Shown here piece by piece: positions 1 through 12,574 of a stretch of DNA of 64,000 nucleotides. Below the pieces are notes generated by a model. The model searched no databases, was not told the DNA's origin, and saw nothing but the letters and a program-made list of their open reading frames with translations. Both the position numbers and the translations under genes were made by a program. Within the stretch, counting starts at the first letter, position 1. Each line of letters begins with the position of its first letter. This stretch comes from Macrostomum hystrix (Eukaryota; Platyhelminthes; Macrostomidae): positions 1,922,001-1,986,000 of the forward strand of contig CATNEN010000032.1 of NCBI GenBank assembly GCA_950097015.1. The letters are read 5' to 3'.

Positions 1-1
1 C

Positions 2-2872
2 GCCATCACAGAGGCCTACGAAATGGCTTGCCCGCTCAAAGCCTACAAAGGCAAAAAATCGGCCCCCTGGTGGAACCCCGAGCTCGGAGTCCTAAGACGC
101 CGAGCTAAGGCTCTCCAGAGGAAGCTGAAAACCTCGCACGACCCTGATGACAAAGAGGCCTATACTCGCGCCATCCATGAGTTTAAGGGCCGGGTCAGAA
201 GGGCAAAAGCGGACAAGTGGCGACAATACTGCGAAGGGCTTGAGGGCTCGCGGCCCACGGCCCGCGTGGTAAAGGCGCTCACCAACGACCGCTTCTCCAA
301 GCTCTCATCGATTAAAAAGCCGGACGGCTCGATCACTGAGCGCCCGGAGGAAACGCTCGAGCTTATGCTAGGGCATTTCTTCCCGAGTGTACCGGCGCAC
401 TTCGGCCCAGACGACCACTCGCGTGGAGGTCAGGGCCTGGCTCAGTCACTCGTTACGAATGACCGCATCGTTCGCGCGGCTAAGTCATTCAATCCTTTTA
501 AAGCACCTGGGCCAGATGGTATATATCCGGCCTTTCTGCATGAAGCGGTTAAAAATGGCCGCTTCCTCCATCTCCTCTGCAGACTTCTACGGGCCTGCAT
601 CGTGCTGGGCTACGTACCAGCGCGGTGGCATGAAGCCCGGGTCGTCTTCATCCCGAAGCCCGCCAAAGGCGACTATCGCTCGGTCAAGTCTTATCGCCCG
701 ATAAGCTTGACTTCCACCTGCCTCAAGCTCATGGAAAGACTGGTGCTCTGGCGCCTTCTTACTGTAGAGCTAGGGCGGGCCCCGCTCTCACCAAACCAGC
801 ACGCCTTTCGGGCGGGCCGGTCCACGGAGAGCGCCCTCCACTGCATTGTGGAGACTCTCGAGAAGGCAGTGCTGGGCAGCGGTTTTGCCCTGGCTGTTTT
901 CCTTGATATTGAGGGGGCCTTCGATAACGTTATTTTCGAAGCCTTTGAGAAGGCCCTGGTTTCCAGGGCCACTCACCCCCACCTCGTCCGTTGGGTCATG
1001 TACATGATCCGGAATCGCCACGTGGTGGCCCACCTCGAAGGCAGGGTGCTCTCGGCACCTGTCCTAAAAGGAGGGCCCCAAGGTGGCGTCCTCACCCCAC
1101 TGCTGTGGAATCTCGTCATGGATGAGCTGCTAAAAAGCACTCGGCCTGACCCAGTCCTGAAGGTGGGATATGCCGACGATGTGACCGCCATCTGCGCGGG
1201 CCCCTCGGCGGAAACCACCAGGGACCTCATTCAGGGCTTTATCAACAGGGCGGTGCGCTGGGCGGACCAATGCGGGCTCCGACTCTCTGAGTCCAAGACC
1301 GTTGCGGTTATGTTTACCAGCAGGCTGCGCTGGACCATTGAGCCTCTGACTCTCTATGGCAAGAATATTGCCATGGAAAAGCAGGTCCGGTGCCTTGGTA
1401 TCCTGCTAGACCATAGGCTTAACTGGACCCCGCACATTACCACAAAGGCCAAGAGGGCCCTGGCCATTCTGGCGCAAGTCAGGCGAGCCGTGGGCACCAC
1501 TTGGGGGCTAACCCCCAAAAACCTTTGGTGGATTTACACGGCGATCATTAGACCGTCAGTCGCTTACGCTGGCCTCATCTGGGCCAGTGCCATGAGCATC
1601 CAGAAAAACCTGGAGGCGCTTTATAGGGTGCAGGGCAGAGCCTGTCGCATGACGCTGGGCGCCCCACCCTCCACTCCCTTTGAAGGCATGAACGCTTTCC
1701 TCAACGCTACACCCATTGACATTTTTGTTAAGGGGGAAGCGGCAAAGTCCACCCGTCGTCTCCTTGATGCGGGTGTATCCTTCCAGAATTCGCGAGCCTT
1801 CTCGAAGCGCTCCCTTCTGCCCCACTCTGACCTCTGCCTGAAAACTCTGGGCGAGTGCGGAGGGCTCACCATCCTTTCGGACGGGGCCCCGGCCACTTTA
1901 CTCCGGAGCCACAGGTACAAAGTCAGCATCTTCCCTCGTAATGAGGTAAAGGACTGCTGGGATGACCCCGCAGTCCACTGTTACACTGACGGCTCCCTGA
2001 TGAACGGTAAATCGGGATTCGGGGTGTGCGTCGCCTCGGGTGGCGAGGTCCTCTGGACCCACTCCCAACACTGTGGCAAGAGCTCAAGCGTTTTCCAAAA
2101 CGAAATGCTCGCCATCAGCTTCTGTGCGGCTGAGCTGCGCCAGAGGCAGCTGGCTGGTCGGAGGATCTTTTTTCACTCCGACAGTCAAGCAGCCCTTAAG
2201 GCCCTCAGTCGCTGCACCTCTCGCTCCAGAACCACCTTGGACTGCAACACCCAGTTAAACGGTTTGGCGCAGTCTAACAAGGTGGAGCTGATGTGGATCC
2301 CTGGGCACGCCGGGCTCACAGGGAATGAGATGGCGGACGAGCTTGCAAAGGCTGGAGCAGCCAGCTCCCTGATGGGCCCGGGCCCGGAATCCCCGATCCC
2401 CGCCTCCGTTGTCAACTCCAGCATCAACCACTGGATGGAGACCCAGCACCGGAGGAGGTGGTCCAGCACCCTGAACTGTCGCCAGTCCAGGGCTGCGGTG
2501 CCAACCCCCTCTAGTAACCTGCGTAAGGCCTTACTCAGGCTAAACCGCAGAGACCTGAGAGCAGTCACCATGGCCCTTTCGGGACATGGCTGCTTCACCA
2601 GACACCGCTACCTCCAAGGCCACGTGCCTGAGGAAACGTGTCCTTTCTGCTGCTCCGGCCGTGAAAACGCCGAGCATTTCATTTGCCACTGCCCGGCCTT
2701 CACCCGGGCTAGGCTAAAACACCTCGGGCCGGCACCGACTCTTGCCGAAGCCTGCTCGCCCGAGAACATCCCTCAGCTCGCCCACTTCCTCCGGGATACC
2801 GGCCGAGCTGATTTCTTCCCAGCCTATGGCGAGGAAGATCGCGCGGCGGAACCGACCGACGGACCACCCTGA
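2..2872 (+). CDS. Non-LTR retrotransposon ORF2, 3' part (reverse transcriptase + RNase H)
   Basis: The reading frame is open from the window edge, so the upstream endonuclease part lies outside and only its tail is present. Reverse transcriptase blocks follow in order at about nt 470-1420: KAPGPDGI, the palm motif FLDIEGAFD, the primer-grip region [13 protein letters not shown] and the catalytic YADD at 1169-1180. A ribonuclease H domain lies at about nt 1980-2370 with all acidic positions visible: YTDGS, QNEML, HSDSQAA and [11 protein letters not shown] cysteine/histidine cluster (CPFC, then HFICHC) follows near the C-terminus. This order (RT, RNase H, C-terminal zinc cluster) is known from the I/R1/Loa group of LINEs. 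There is no internal stop, so this copy looks young. The clade is my inference; RT plus RNase H is certain. Confidence 0.93.
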   Translation, partial: AITEAYEMACPLKAYKGKKSAPWWNPELGVLRRRAKALQRKLKTSHDPDDKEAYTRAIHEFKGRVRRAKADKWRQYCEGLEGSRPTARVVKALTNDRFSKLSSIKKPDGSITERPEETLELMLGHFFPSVPAHFGPDDHSRGGQGLAQSLVTNDRIVRAAKSFNPFKAPGPDGIYPAFLHEAVKNGRFLHLLCRLLRACIVLGYVPARWHEARVVFIPKPAKGDYRSVKSYRPISLTSTCLKLMERLVLWRLLTVELGRAPLSPNQHAFRAGRSTESALHCIVETLEKAVLGSGFALAVFLDIEGAFDNVIFEAFEKALVSRATHPHLVRWVMYMIRNRHVVAHLEGRVLSAPVLKGGPQGGVLTPLLWNLVMDELLKSTRPDPVLKVGYADDVTAICAGPSAETTRDLIQGFINRAVRWADQCGLRLSESKTVAVMFTSRLRWTIEPLTLYGKNIAMEKQVRCLGILLDHRLNWTPHITTKAKRALAILAQVRRAVGTTWGLTPKNLWWIYTAIIRPSVAYAGLIWASAMSIQKNLEALYRVQGRACRMTLGAPPSTPFEGMNAFLNATPIDIFVKGEAAKSTRRLLDAGVSFQNSRAFSKRSLLPHSDLCLKTLGECGGLTILSDGAPATLLRSHRYKVSIFPRNEVKDCWDDPAVHCYTDGSLMNGKSGFGVCVASGGEVLWTHSQHCGKSSSVFQNEMLAISFCAAELRQRQLAGRRIFFHSDSQAALKALSRCTSRSRTTLDCNTQLNGLAQSNKVELMWIPGHAGLTGNEMADELAKAGAASSLMGPGPESPIPASVVNSSINHWMETQHRRRWSSTLNCRQSRAAVPTPSSNLRKALLRLNRRDLRAVTMALSGHGCFTRHRYLQGHVPEETCPFCCSGRENAEHFICHCPAFTRARLKHLGPAPTLAEACSPENIPQLAHFLRDTGRADFFPAYGEEDRAAEPTDGPP

Positions 2873-2993
2873 GCGGCACCGCCTCGCTGGAGGCCGTCTG
2901 GCTGCCAGGGGTTAGCGATATGGGCGGCAACAGCCGCCTCCTCGCTGCGTCCGTCATGGAGGCCCCCTGCCGCTAAGTCAAGTAAGTCAAGTC
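2873..2993 (+). mobile_element. 3' UTR and tail of the non-LTR element
   Basis: A short GC-rich 3' UTR follows the stop codon and ends in two copies of TAAGTCAAG just before a minisatellite. A short tandem repeat in place of poly(A) is typical of I-type LINE tails. The 3' boundary near 2990 is inferred from the change to the 23-bp repeat. Confidence 0.6.
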
Positions 2994-3250
2994 ATCTAGG
3001 CACAACATTGATAGATATCTAAGCACAACATTGATAGATATCTAGGCACAACATGATAGATATCTAGGCACAACATTGATAGACATCTAGGCACAACATT
3101 GATAGATATCTAAGCACAACATTGATAGATATCTAGGCACAACATTGATAGATATCTAGGCACAACATTGATAGATATCTAGGCACAACATGATAGATAT
3201 CTAAGCACAACATTGATAGATATGTAGGCACAACATTGATAGATATCTAG
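2994..3250. repeat. 23-bp minisatellite
   Basis: About 11 copies of a 23-bp unit containing ATCTAGGCACAACATTGATA, some with a 1-bp deletion (CAACATGATAG). It abuts the retrotransposon tail directly. Confidence 0.95.
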
Positions 3251-3644
3251 GCATGACACTTTGTAAGGTTTTTTGGGTACAATTAACTAGTAAAAATAAG
3301 CGCTTTTGATTAGCTACTGTCGAAGCAAAAATTTGTTAACTTTATTAATTTTCTCTCTCTGAGAAAATAATATAAGATTTTTTCGAGGGCAGCTGCCATT
3401 GCCTGCGTTTTTAGCAGGACAGCTAACATTTATTCTATATTTTGAAAGCATAATATTTAGAAGGAAGACCTGAAACTAAAGTCTACAGCGCTAGATACCA
3501 ATGGATAGCAGCATCAGATATTAAGGGAATATCTTAAACATATAAAATTAGATTTACAGAACTAAAGAAGAGATTTCCACGAGATAACATAATACTTTAA
3601 GGGAATAGCCATTTTTTAAGAGGATAGAATGCCTTATTGAGGGG
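3251..3644. other. AT-rich spacer, no gene seen
   Basis: AT-rich single-copy sequence between two minisatellites. I see no open coding region, RNA gene or transposon end. Confidence 0.6.
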
Positions 3645-6327
3645 GTAGCATGAGTTATCGACGGAATAGAATGAATTATCGACGGAATAGAATGAATTAT
3701 CGACGGAATAGAACGAAATATCGACGGAATAGAATGAAATATCGGCGGAATAGAATGAAATATCGACTGAATAGAATGAAATATCGACGGAATAGAATGA
3801 ATTATCGACGGAATAGAATGAATTATCGACGGAATAGAATGAAATATCGACGGAATAGAATGAATTATCGACGGAATAGAACGAATTATCGACGGAATAG
3901 AATGAATTATCGACGGAATAGAACGAATTATCGACGGAATAGAATGAATTATCGACGGAATAGAACGAATTATCGACGGAATAGAATGAAATATCGACGG
4001 AATAGAATGAATTATCGACGGAATAGAACGAATTATCGACGGAATAGAATGAATTATCGACGGAATAGAACGAATTATCGACGGAATAGAATGAATTATC
4101 GACGGAATAGAACGAATTATCGGCGGAATAGAATGAATTATCGACGGAATAGAACGAATTATTGACGGAATAGAATGAAATATCGACGGAATAGAATGAA
4201 ATATCGACGGAATAGAATGAATTATCGACGGAATAGAATGAAATATCGACGGAATAGAATGAATTATCGACGGAATAGAATGAAATATCGACGGAATAGA
4301 ATGAAATATCGACGGAATAGAATGAAATATCGACGGAATAGAATGAATTATCGACGGAATAGAATGAAATATCGACGGAATAGAATGAATTATCGACGGA
4401 ATAGAATGAATTATCGACGGAATAGAACGAATTATCGACGGAATAGAATGAATTATCGACGGAATAGAACGAATTATCGACGGAATAGAACGAATTATCG
4501 ACGGAATAGAATGAATTATCGACGGAATAGAACGAATTATCGACAGAATAGAACGAATTATCGGCGGAAAAGAATGAAATATCGACGGAAAAGAATGAAT
4601 TATCGACGGAATAGAACGAATTATTGACTGAATAGAATGAAATATCGACGGAATAGAATGAATTATCGACGGAATAGAACGAATTATTGACGGAATAGAA
4701 CGAATTATCGACTGAATAGAATGAAATATCGACGGAATAGAATGAATTATCGACGGAATAGAATGAATTATCGACGGAATAGAACGAATTATTGACGGAA
4801 TAGAACGAATTATCGACGGAATAGAATGAATTATCGACGGAATAGAACGAATTATCGACGGAATAGAATGAATTATCGACGGAATAGAATGAAATATCGA
4901 CGGAATAGAATGAATTATCGACGGAATAGAACGAATTATCGACGGAATACAATGAATTATCGACGGAATAGAATGAAATATCGACGGAATAGAATGAAAT
5001 ATCGACGGAATAGAATGAATTATCGACGGAATAGAATGAAATATCGACGGAATAGAATGAAATATCGACGGAATGGAATGAATTATCGACGGAATAGAAT
5101 GAATTATCGACGGAATAGAATGAATTATCGACGGAATAGAATGAAATATCGACGGAATAGAATGAAATATCGACGGAATAGAATGAATTATCGACGGAAT
5201 AGAATGAAATATCGACGGAATAGAATGAAATATCGACGGAATGGAATGAATTATCGACGGAATAGAATGAATTATCGACGGAATAGAATGAATTATCGAC
5301 GGAATAGAATGAAATATCGACGGAATAGAATGAATTATCGACGGAATAGAATGAAATATCGACGGAATAGAATGAAATATCGACGGAATGGAATGAATTA
5401 TCGACGGAATAGAATGAATTATCGACGGAATAGAATGAATTATCGACGGAATAGAATGAAATATCGACGGAATAGAATGAATTATCGACGGAATAGAATG
5501 AATTATCGACGGAATAGAATGAATTATCGACGGAATAGAATGAAATATCGACGGAATAGAATGAAATATCGACGGAATAGAATGAATTATCGACGGAATA
5601 GAATGAAATATCGACGAAATAGAATGAATTATCGACGGAATAGAACGAATTATCGACGGAATAGAATGAATTATCGACGGAATAGAACGAATTATCGACG
5701 GAATAGAACGAATTATCGACGGAATAAAATGAATTATCGACGGAATAGAACGAATTATCGACGGAATAGAATGAATTATCGACGGAATAGAACGAATTAT
5801 CGACGGAATAGAACGAATTATCGACGGAATAGAATGAATTATCGACGGAATAGAACGAATTATCGACGGAATAGAATGAAATATCGACGGAATAGAATGA
5901 ATTATCGACGGAATAGAATGAATTATCGACGGAATAGAATGAATTATCGACTGAATAGAATGAAATATCGACGGAATAGAATGAATTATCGACGGAATAG
6001 AACGAATTATCGACGGAATAGAATGAATTATCGACGGAATAGAATGAATTATCGACGGAATAGAATGAAATATCGACGGAATAGAATGAATTATCGACGG
6101 AATAGAATGAAATATCGACGGAATAGAACGAATTATCGACGGAATAGAACGAATTATTGACGGAATAGAACGAATTATCGACGGAATAGAATGAAATATC
6201 GACGGAATAGAATGAAATATCGACGGAATAGAATGAATTATCGACGGAATAGAATGAATTATCGACGGAATAGAATGAATTATCGACGGAATAGAATGAA
6301 TTATCGACGGGATAGAATGAATTATAG
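3645..6327. repeat. 21-bp minisatellite, about 127 copies
   Basis: Unit of 21 bp built around GAATTATCGACGGAATAGAA, with mostly single-base variants (AAATATCG, AACGAAT, CGGCGG). Because 21 is a multiple of three, frames stay open for over 900 codons on the minus strand and for long runs on the plus strand (a 7-residue repeat such as MNYRRNR). These are repeat-driven ORFs. Variant GAATGG recurs at 5071, 5239 and 5386 (steps of 8 and 7 units), so there is local higher-order structure. Confidence 0.97.
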
Positions 6328-6334
6328 AAAAGAA

Positions 6335-7110
6335 AAGCATAAATTTTCGAGGGGAAGCATAGATTATCGTCGGAAAGCATGGATTATCGAGGGAAAGCAT
6401 GGATTATCGAGGGAAAGCATGGATTATCGAGGGAAGGCATGGATTATCGAGGGGAAGCATGAATTTTCGAGGGAAAGCATGGATTATCGAGGGAAAGCAT
6501 GGATTATCGAGGGAAGGCATGGATTATCGAGGGGAAGCATGAATATTTGAGGGAAAGCATGAATTATCGAGGGAAGGCATGGATTATCGAGGGAAAGCAT
6601 GGATTATCGAGGGAAGGCATGGATTATCGAGGGGAAGCATGGATTATCGAGGGAAAGCATGAATTATTGCGGGGAAAGCATGAATTATCGAGGGAAGGCA
6701 TGGATTATCGAGGGAAAGCATGGATTATCGAGGGAAAGCATGGATTATCGAGGGAAGGCATGGATTATCGAGGGGAAGCATGAATATTCGAGGGAAAGCA
6801 TGGATTATCGAGGGAAAGCATGGATTATCGAGGGAAGGCATGGATTATCGAGGGGAAGCATGAATATTTGAGGGAAAGCATGAATTATCGAGGGAAGGCA
6901 TGGATTATCGAGGGAAGGCATGGATTATCGAGGGGAAGCATGAATATTTGAGGGAAAGCATGAATTATCGAGGGAAGGCATGGATTATCGAGGGGAAGCA
7001 TGAATATTCGAGGGAAAGCATGAATTATTGCGGGGAAAGCATGAATTATCGAGGCGAAAACATAAACTTTCAGGGGGAGCCTGATTTATCGAGGGGAAAG
7101 CATTAATTAG
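6335..7110. repeat. 20-bp minisatellite related to the preceding 21-bp array
   Basis: About 38 units of GGATTATCGAGGGAAAGCAT with variants (GAATATTCG, GGGGAAGCAT). It shares the ATTATCGA core with the adjacent 21-bp array, with a transition zone around 6320-6370, so the two probably share an origin. Confidence 0.95.
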
Positions 7111-7470
7111 AGGCTTAGCATGATTTATAAGCGATAAAAGTTATTTTGACATACTCAAGAACTTTCGTAATTGCACAACTAATCTCCATGTAGGTTTAAG
7201 CTTCCGAAAGGGGTGCATAGTTGCTAGTGATTATGCCAATAGACAGCTTTTTCATCAGCACGATCAATTCCTGTTTTTCATCATCGTTAAACATTTGCAA
7301 AGATGTAATTATAGGCCTTGACCTTAAAAGTATGCAGATCTGAGAACGTGAGAATTGTTGAGAAAAGCTTCACCGTGAATAGGGTGACAAAACAATTGTC
7401 TCCATGGCAACGCTACAGAATATTTTCCAATATTTTCTATTCGTTTTTCTCATTCGGAAGATTTATGCGT
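7111..7470. other. Spacer, no gene seen
   Basis: Single-copy, moderately AT-rich sequence between two minisatellites. No supported gene or RNA was seen. Confidence 0.55.
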
Positions 7471-8235
7471 TCTACCCCCTCTCTCTCCCTCACCTCGCAT
7501 TCTACCCCCTCTCTCTCCCTCACCTCGCATTCTACCCCCTCTCTCTCCCTCACCTCGCATTCTACCCCCTCTCTCCCTCAACTCGCATTCTACCCCCTCT
7601 CTCTCCCTCACCTCGCATTCTACCCCCTCTCTCTCTCCCTCACCTCGCATTCTACCCCCTTCCCTCTCCCTCACCTCGCATTCTACCCCCTCTCTCTCTC
7701 CCTCACCTCGCATTCTACCCCCTCTCTCCCTCAGTCGCATTCTACCCCCTCTCTCCCTCAGTCGCATTCTATCCCTTCCCTCTCCCTCACCTCGCATTCT
7801 ACCCCCTCTCTCTACCTCACCTCGCATTCTACCCCCTCTCTCTCCCTCACCTCGCATTCTACCCCCTCTCTCCCTCAACTCGCATTCTACCCCCTCTCTC
7901 TCCCTCACCTCGCATTCTACCCCCTCTCTCCCTCAGTCGCATTCTACCCCCTCTCTCCCTCAGTCGCATTCTACCCCCTCTCTCTACCTCACCTCGCATT
8001 CTACCCCCTCTCTCTACCTCACCTCGCATTCTACCCCCTCTCTCCCTCAACTTGCATTCTACCCCCCTCTCTCCCCCAGTCGCATTCTACCCCCTCTCTC
8101 CCCCAGTCGCATTCTACCCCCTCTTTCCCCCAGTCGCATTCTACCCCCCTCTTTCCCCCAGTCGCATTCTACCCCTCTCTCTCCATCACCTCGCATTCTA
8201 CCCCCTCTCTCTCCCTCACCTCGCATTCTACCCCA
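7471..8235. repeat. 30-bp pyrimidine-rich minisatellite
   Basis: Units of 24 to 30 bp on the pattern TCTACCCCCTCTCTC...CCTCGCAT; shorter variants end CAGTCGCAT. The plus strand is almost pure C/T except at the TCGCAT junction, so a purine strand (GAGGGAGAGAG) pairs with a pyrimidine strand throughout. Long ORFs here are repeat artefacts. Confidence 0.95.
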
Positions 8236-8980
8236 GACCGCTTCGCTCGTAGTTTGCGCTGACCTCCAAACACGGTTAAGCTTTTGTTTCCCAGTTTCCC
8301 AGCGCATGTCATCCCTAAGCTATTTTTCTAAATTCTCATATTATGGTTTTTACAATTATTGCCTTGCTCATGTAAATTATGTAAATGTAATGCCGGAAAT
8401 CCAATGGGATCATTTTCCCTAATCTATTGTTTAACTTCTCCTTGCGTGCTGAGAAAAATTTCACTGCATCAAAAGCCGCGCAGTTAATTCTAGTCTGTCA
8501 GCATTGTCTGACAGCTCATGTCAGCCCGTTTCCTCTCGATCTGGATGCTGAGATCGCTTGCTGAAGCTAACATGCAGCTCTTATTTACCTGTCTCCTTGT
8601 CTTTTCAATTTCGCTTATCCGCTGTCTTGTCAAGCATGCTTGAGCACAGAAGTTGTTTTATTTTTTTCCCGCAATCTACAGATGGAGCTCATAATTGCGG
8701 AACCGCACGCGGAGGTTTGACAAGCGAAATCCACCACCTCGTCAGCTCATTTTGATAATGCGAAGGTCGTATTATTCGTGAATCTGTAACGTGTAAGTCA
8801 TATTACCCCATGATTCTGTAATTTGTAACCCTGATTCTGTAGTCATATTGCATCGGATTCTGTCATGTGTAAGTCGAATAACAAGAATAAGATTTACAGG
8901 AAGTCTGCGGACACCGCTGACCCGTGAGCACACACGCACACAGATACCGTACGCAGGCACACGCTCACACAGGTGTGTAC
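8236..8980. other. Spacer with a weak signal-peptide-like ORF
   Basis: Mostly featureless. An ATG at 8572 opens a 23-codon hydrophobic stretch (MQLLFTCLLVFSISL...) before a stop, followed by a possible 3' splice site (CGCAATCTACAG) near 8680. This could be the first exon of a small secreted protein, but I find no convincing donor and do not call a gene. A few copies of a motif around GATTCTGTAA lie at 8778-8870. Confidence 0.3.
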
Positions 8981-9190
8981 ATCTGCCCTGACTTTCTCAT
9001 CGTCAGGCAGTGTACACTTCACTGTGCCTTGGAGGTTGGCCCCCAAGGGCGTAAATTGCGCGACAAGCCCCCAAGCCTTCTCTACGCGGCTGCGCCCTAA
9101 ATGAACGCGGCCTCGCCGCGGAATCGAGCTCAGGGACCTCGGTCACACAGAGAGGGAAACGCGTTAGCCACCACTTTGCCACTCACATCA
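8981..9190 (-). mobile_element. tRNA-derived SINE, copy 1
   Basis: On the minus strand a tRNA-like head has an A box (TGGCAAAGTGG) near 9168-9184 and a B box (GAGCTCGATTCC) near 9118-9131. The body contains GCGCAATTTACGC and then AGGCACAGTGAAGTGTACAC. The same body motifs, in the same order behind an A/B-box head, occur at 41.4 kb on the plus strand, which defines a dispersed family. The boundaries are approximate. Confidence 0.72.
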
Positions 9191-10107
9191 TGTCTATCTG
9201 TCTGATTCTGTCTGAAAAGTGTTTTGTAATTATTTTATAGTGTTATATGCTCAATCAGGCCGAGTACGATTTAGAAGATTACGAAATTGTTTGATGAAAG
9301 CGTGGATTTTGGGGGATTAAAAGGGCTTCAGCGCAGTAGAATAGAAATTTCCCGTCAGGTGCTTCTCGCTGAAAAAAACAACACATCCACTCCGTGCAAC
9401 AACAAGTTGTTTTGGACACGTTTTTAGGCAATCCTTTTAGATCCTACAGTGTAAAATGCCTTCAAACTCATTTTACGCATTGGCCTCAGGGCATCAGATT
9501 AGTGATTGCTTCATCAACGTCACAGGTATATTAATTTAGGAAATTGTCACTAAATCAGCTAAAGTCTATTGGCTAGCTGAATTTTCCATCCAGTGACAAG
9601 CCGCCGTAGTGGGGTGGGCGGGTCAGGCCAGCTGTGTGTGAGCGGCTTCTTAAGCAAACTGGGCTGCAGTCGGAGTCGGTCGCGCCACCCCCCCGACTGT
9701 CCTGATCAACACCAACCTGGCGCGTCTATTGAAAGCTCGAGCAAAAGGTGAGTTTTAGGAGACGAAATTTCTGTATTATTTCTTTTCAATTTAATTTTTC
9801 CAAAATTTTATCTTCTAAAAGCTATCGAAGCTGGAAAAAAGTGTGAAACAGGGCAAGGTTAGGTAATTTTGTCTCAGTCCATGAAACAGGACTCCGGCAG
9901 TGGGAGCGGGAGAGAGAAAACTGATACTGCGGGTTCCATTGTGCCCTGGGAAAAATGGAACCCCAGTTGAACGGCCTCTCAGCTAAAGTGGAAACTGAAG
10001 AAGTTGGAATTGCGGGCGGCAGCTGCTTTTGGGAGAAGTGTCGGAAAATGCGACACTGAAGCTCCCCGGAGGCGCCTAAGCAGTTTTCCAATGCCAGATG
10101 AAATGAG
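9191..10107. other. Intergenic sequence upstream of the small secreted-protein gene
   Basis: No ORF is supported. A consensus 5' splice site (CAAAAGGTGAGTTTTAG) at about 9747 could end a non-coding first exon that joins to a 3' splice site (GAATTTTCAG) at 10153 just before the start codon. This is inferred from the two motifs only. Confidence 0.35.
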
Positions 10108-10182
10108 GATCTGCCACACGAATCCTTTTTGAAACAATTTGCAGAATTTTCAGTAGCTCCAGCCGAATCGAAGATTGAAAAG

Positions 10183-10843
10183 ATGCATCAGGAAACTCTG
10201 CTGCTTCTGGTCTGCGGCCTTCTCTTTGTCGGTCTGAGCTTCGGAATGCCTGGTAAAAATAAATTCTATCTATCTATAATTGTCAATAAATCAGCGAGTC
10301 AATCGATTTATCGATTTTCCCCGCAGGTGTTGCATCCGCCGCCGAGGGCGACGCCGACGCGTCCGAGCAGCACGACCTGATTCGCTCGAAGAAAGGCTTC
10401 CACTTCTTCCGCCTTCGCCGCGGCCACCAGCCTAATAAGGTGTGCGGCGTCGCCCGGAATTTGGCAGACGCTGTTTCGACATTGGTGGTGAGAACAGCGG
10501 AGGGACTGCTGGGGTGGGCGGCAATTCTCTTGGATTCCGTTGAAAAGGCATTACAGAACCGAGAGCCGAGTCTGAATGTTGAAGAAGGAATGTTAATGAT
10601 TAATTTAATGAGCTGCTTAAATTTCACAGCAGCAGCAGCAGCAGCAGCAGTGTGGAAGAAACTGAAGTGGAGGGGAGGAATTTGAGAAAAATTTCAGTTA
10701 CCATCGGCTACAAGCTCCGCCCCGCCATCCAAGCCGTCAATGCCCTCCTCCTCTTGCAGCGCGCAGCCCGAGAGGGCCGACTCTGCAAGAGCGACCGCGC
10801 CTTCTTGCAGGAATTCCTGCGCACCAGCGAGCTGCTGCAGTGA
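10183..10843 (+). CDS. Small secreted-peptide gene, copy A (exon structure uncertain)
   Basis: Exon 1 starts at ATG 10183 and encodes a clear signal peptide (MHQETLLLLVCGLLFVGLSF). It ends at 10252 before GTAAAAAT, in phase 1. A downstream 3' splice site (AAAAATTTCAG) opens an exon at 10698 whose phase-1 frame reads VTIGYKLRPAIQAVNALLLL and ends at TGA 10841-10843; this suits direct joining of exon 1 and gives about 70 residues. An exon at 10327 (after TTTCCCCGCAG) is also open in phase 1 and encodes a basic, then amphipathic stretch (RRGHQP, LADAVSTLVV), but I find no phase-1 donor, so it may be alternative or retained. The gene is duplicated at 26.8 kb. The short helical basic product suggests a secreted peptide; no family is recognised. 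An (AGC)7 run lies at 10630-10651. Confidence 0.55.
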
Positions 10844-11582
10844 CGGGGAGTTGCCACCGCTGCGGAAGGAAGGAAGCGGGACCCACCGCGAGACTTTGCC
10901 GGACAATAATTAACTGTTCTAATTCTTCTCTTCTCTTTTCTATAGAAGGCCTTCTGTGCGCATAGAAACACCACTTAGTGATACAATGACGCTTAAACTA
11001 ATATATTCTTAGGTTACAAATATAACAATAATCTCCACCGAGCAAGCGGAAGCTTTCTGATATGTGGCTACAAGCAAGCAGCATTGAATTGCAAGCTAGT
11101 TGGACTCCTTCAGTGTTCATATTTTTACCTTTCAAAGCGAAACTGTTTGGAACAAGCTCAATTTGATGCAGTTTTATTGTTAAAAGGGCGGCTGTTGGCT
11201 TAACTCCCAGAGCATTGCTGACTTGCTTTTACGCCCTTTAACTCGGCGCAGACGGTTGAAAACTAGATTTCGAGTTAGTACGAGCTAATTTATGCATGGA
11301 TAAAATCCATGGATCAAGTCAACAAGCGGACAGTGCATGAGTCCGCGGGTTTACAGCTAGTTGTACACGAGTACAACAGGAGAACTTAGCCGGATCGATA
11401 TCACTACTTAGAGGAATTGTGATGATTAAATTAGTCGTGTTAGAAATAGTTCACAACAAAAGTGACTTGACTGCTTCACAGAATTCGTCTGAGACTGGAG
11501 AAAAGCACTGTCAAGCACAGAAAAATTAAATCAATAAAACCGAACTCAATCATAACTCGCTTCAGTAATGAGAAGCGTGTCA
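10844..11582. other. 3' flank of the small gene, shared with copy B
   Basis: Single-copy sequence almost identical to 27.5-28.16 kb. Copy B has a short extra segment around TTTTGTCCCACGG near 27965. No gene was seen. Confidence 0.6.
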
Positions 11583-12275
11583 TCGCAGCATAAAGAATCT
11601 TCTCACCATCAGGAATCGCAGAAAGGAGAATCGTCTCACCATTAGGTATCGCAGCAAGGAAAATCATCTCACCATTAGGAATCGCAGCAAGGAGATTCAT
11701 CTCGCCATTAGGAATCGCAGAAAGGAGAATCGTCTCACCATTAGGAATCGCAGCAAAGAGAATCATCTCGCCATTAGGAATCGCAGAAAGGCGAATCATC
11801 TCGCCATTAGGAATCGCAGCAAGGAGAATCGTCTCACCATTAGGAATCGCAGAAAGGAGAATCGTCTCACATTAGGAATCGCAGCAAGGAGAATCGTCTC
11901 ACCATTAGGAATCGCAGTAAAGAGAATCGTCTCACCATTAGGAATGGTGAGAGGAGAATCGACTAACCATTAGGAATCGCAGCAAAGAGAATCGTCTCAT
12001 CATTAGGAATCGCAGCAAGGAGAATTGTCTCACCATCAGGAATCGCAGCAAGGAGAATCGTCTCATCATTAGGAATCGCAGCAAGGAGAATTGTCTCACC
12101 ATCAGGAATCGCAGCAAGGAGATTCATCTCGCCATTAGGAATCGCAGCAAGGAGATTCATCTCGCCATTAGGAATCGCAGAAAGGAGAATCGTCTCACCA
12201 TTAGGAATCGCAGCAAGGACAATCGTCTCACCATTAGGAATCGCAGCAAGGAGAATCGTCTCACAATAAGGAATC
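11583..12275. repeat. 33-bp minisatellite, copy A
   Basis: About 20 units of 33 bp on the pattern AGGAATCGCAGCAAGGAGAA followed by TCGTCTCACCATT. The minus strand reads as an 11-residue repeat (AIPNGETILLA) by virtue of its period. A shorter copy lies at 28.17-28.53 kb in block B. Confidence 0.95.
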
Positions 12276-12574
12276 GCTGCAATTCTTCCTAAACAATAAA
12301 CAATGAATTTCCTAGAACTGCAAAATCTTCTCAGAACGTTTGCAAAAACTGACCTTTGGGTAATACTAGGTCGGCAATCGACACTTTCCATCTGCGCAAA
12401 GGTCCTAGTTTATTACCTTAGTGTTCTTCTTTTGTTTCTTATCATTTTTTCTCTCCAGCAGGCCCCTGGCAGAACCCGGCAACAAATCATGCTGAACTTT
12501 GTCCGAAACAACAAACGACAAATCGACACTAAAATAATTTAATGACAGTCATGATTCGTAGTCATACGTAGCCC
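12276..12574. other. Spacer between two arrays, copy A only
   Basis: Single-copy sequence with no counterpart in copy B. It contains a polypyrimidine stretch with TTTTTCTCTCCAGCAG near 12450, but no supported exon. Confidence 0.5.

Noticed and set aside
3554-6550. ORFs of over 900 codons (HSIPSII-type and FYSVDNS-type repeats) and plus-strand RRNRMNY repeats
   Set aside because: All follow from a 21-bp period without stops, and overlapping frames on both strands are open together; no codon or splice evidence supports a gene.
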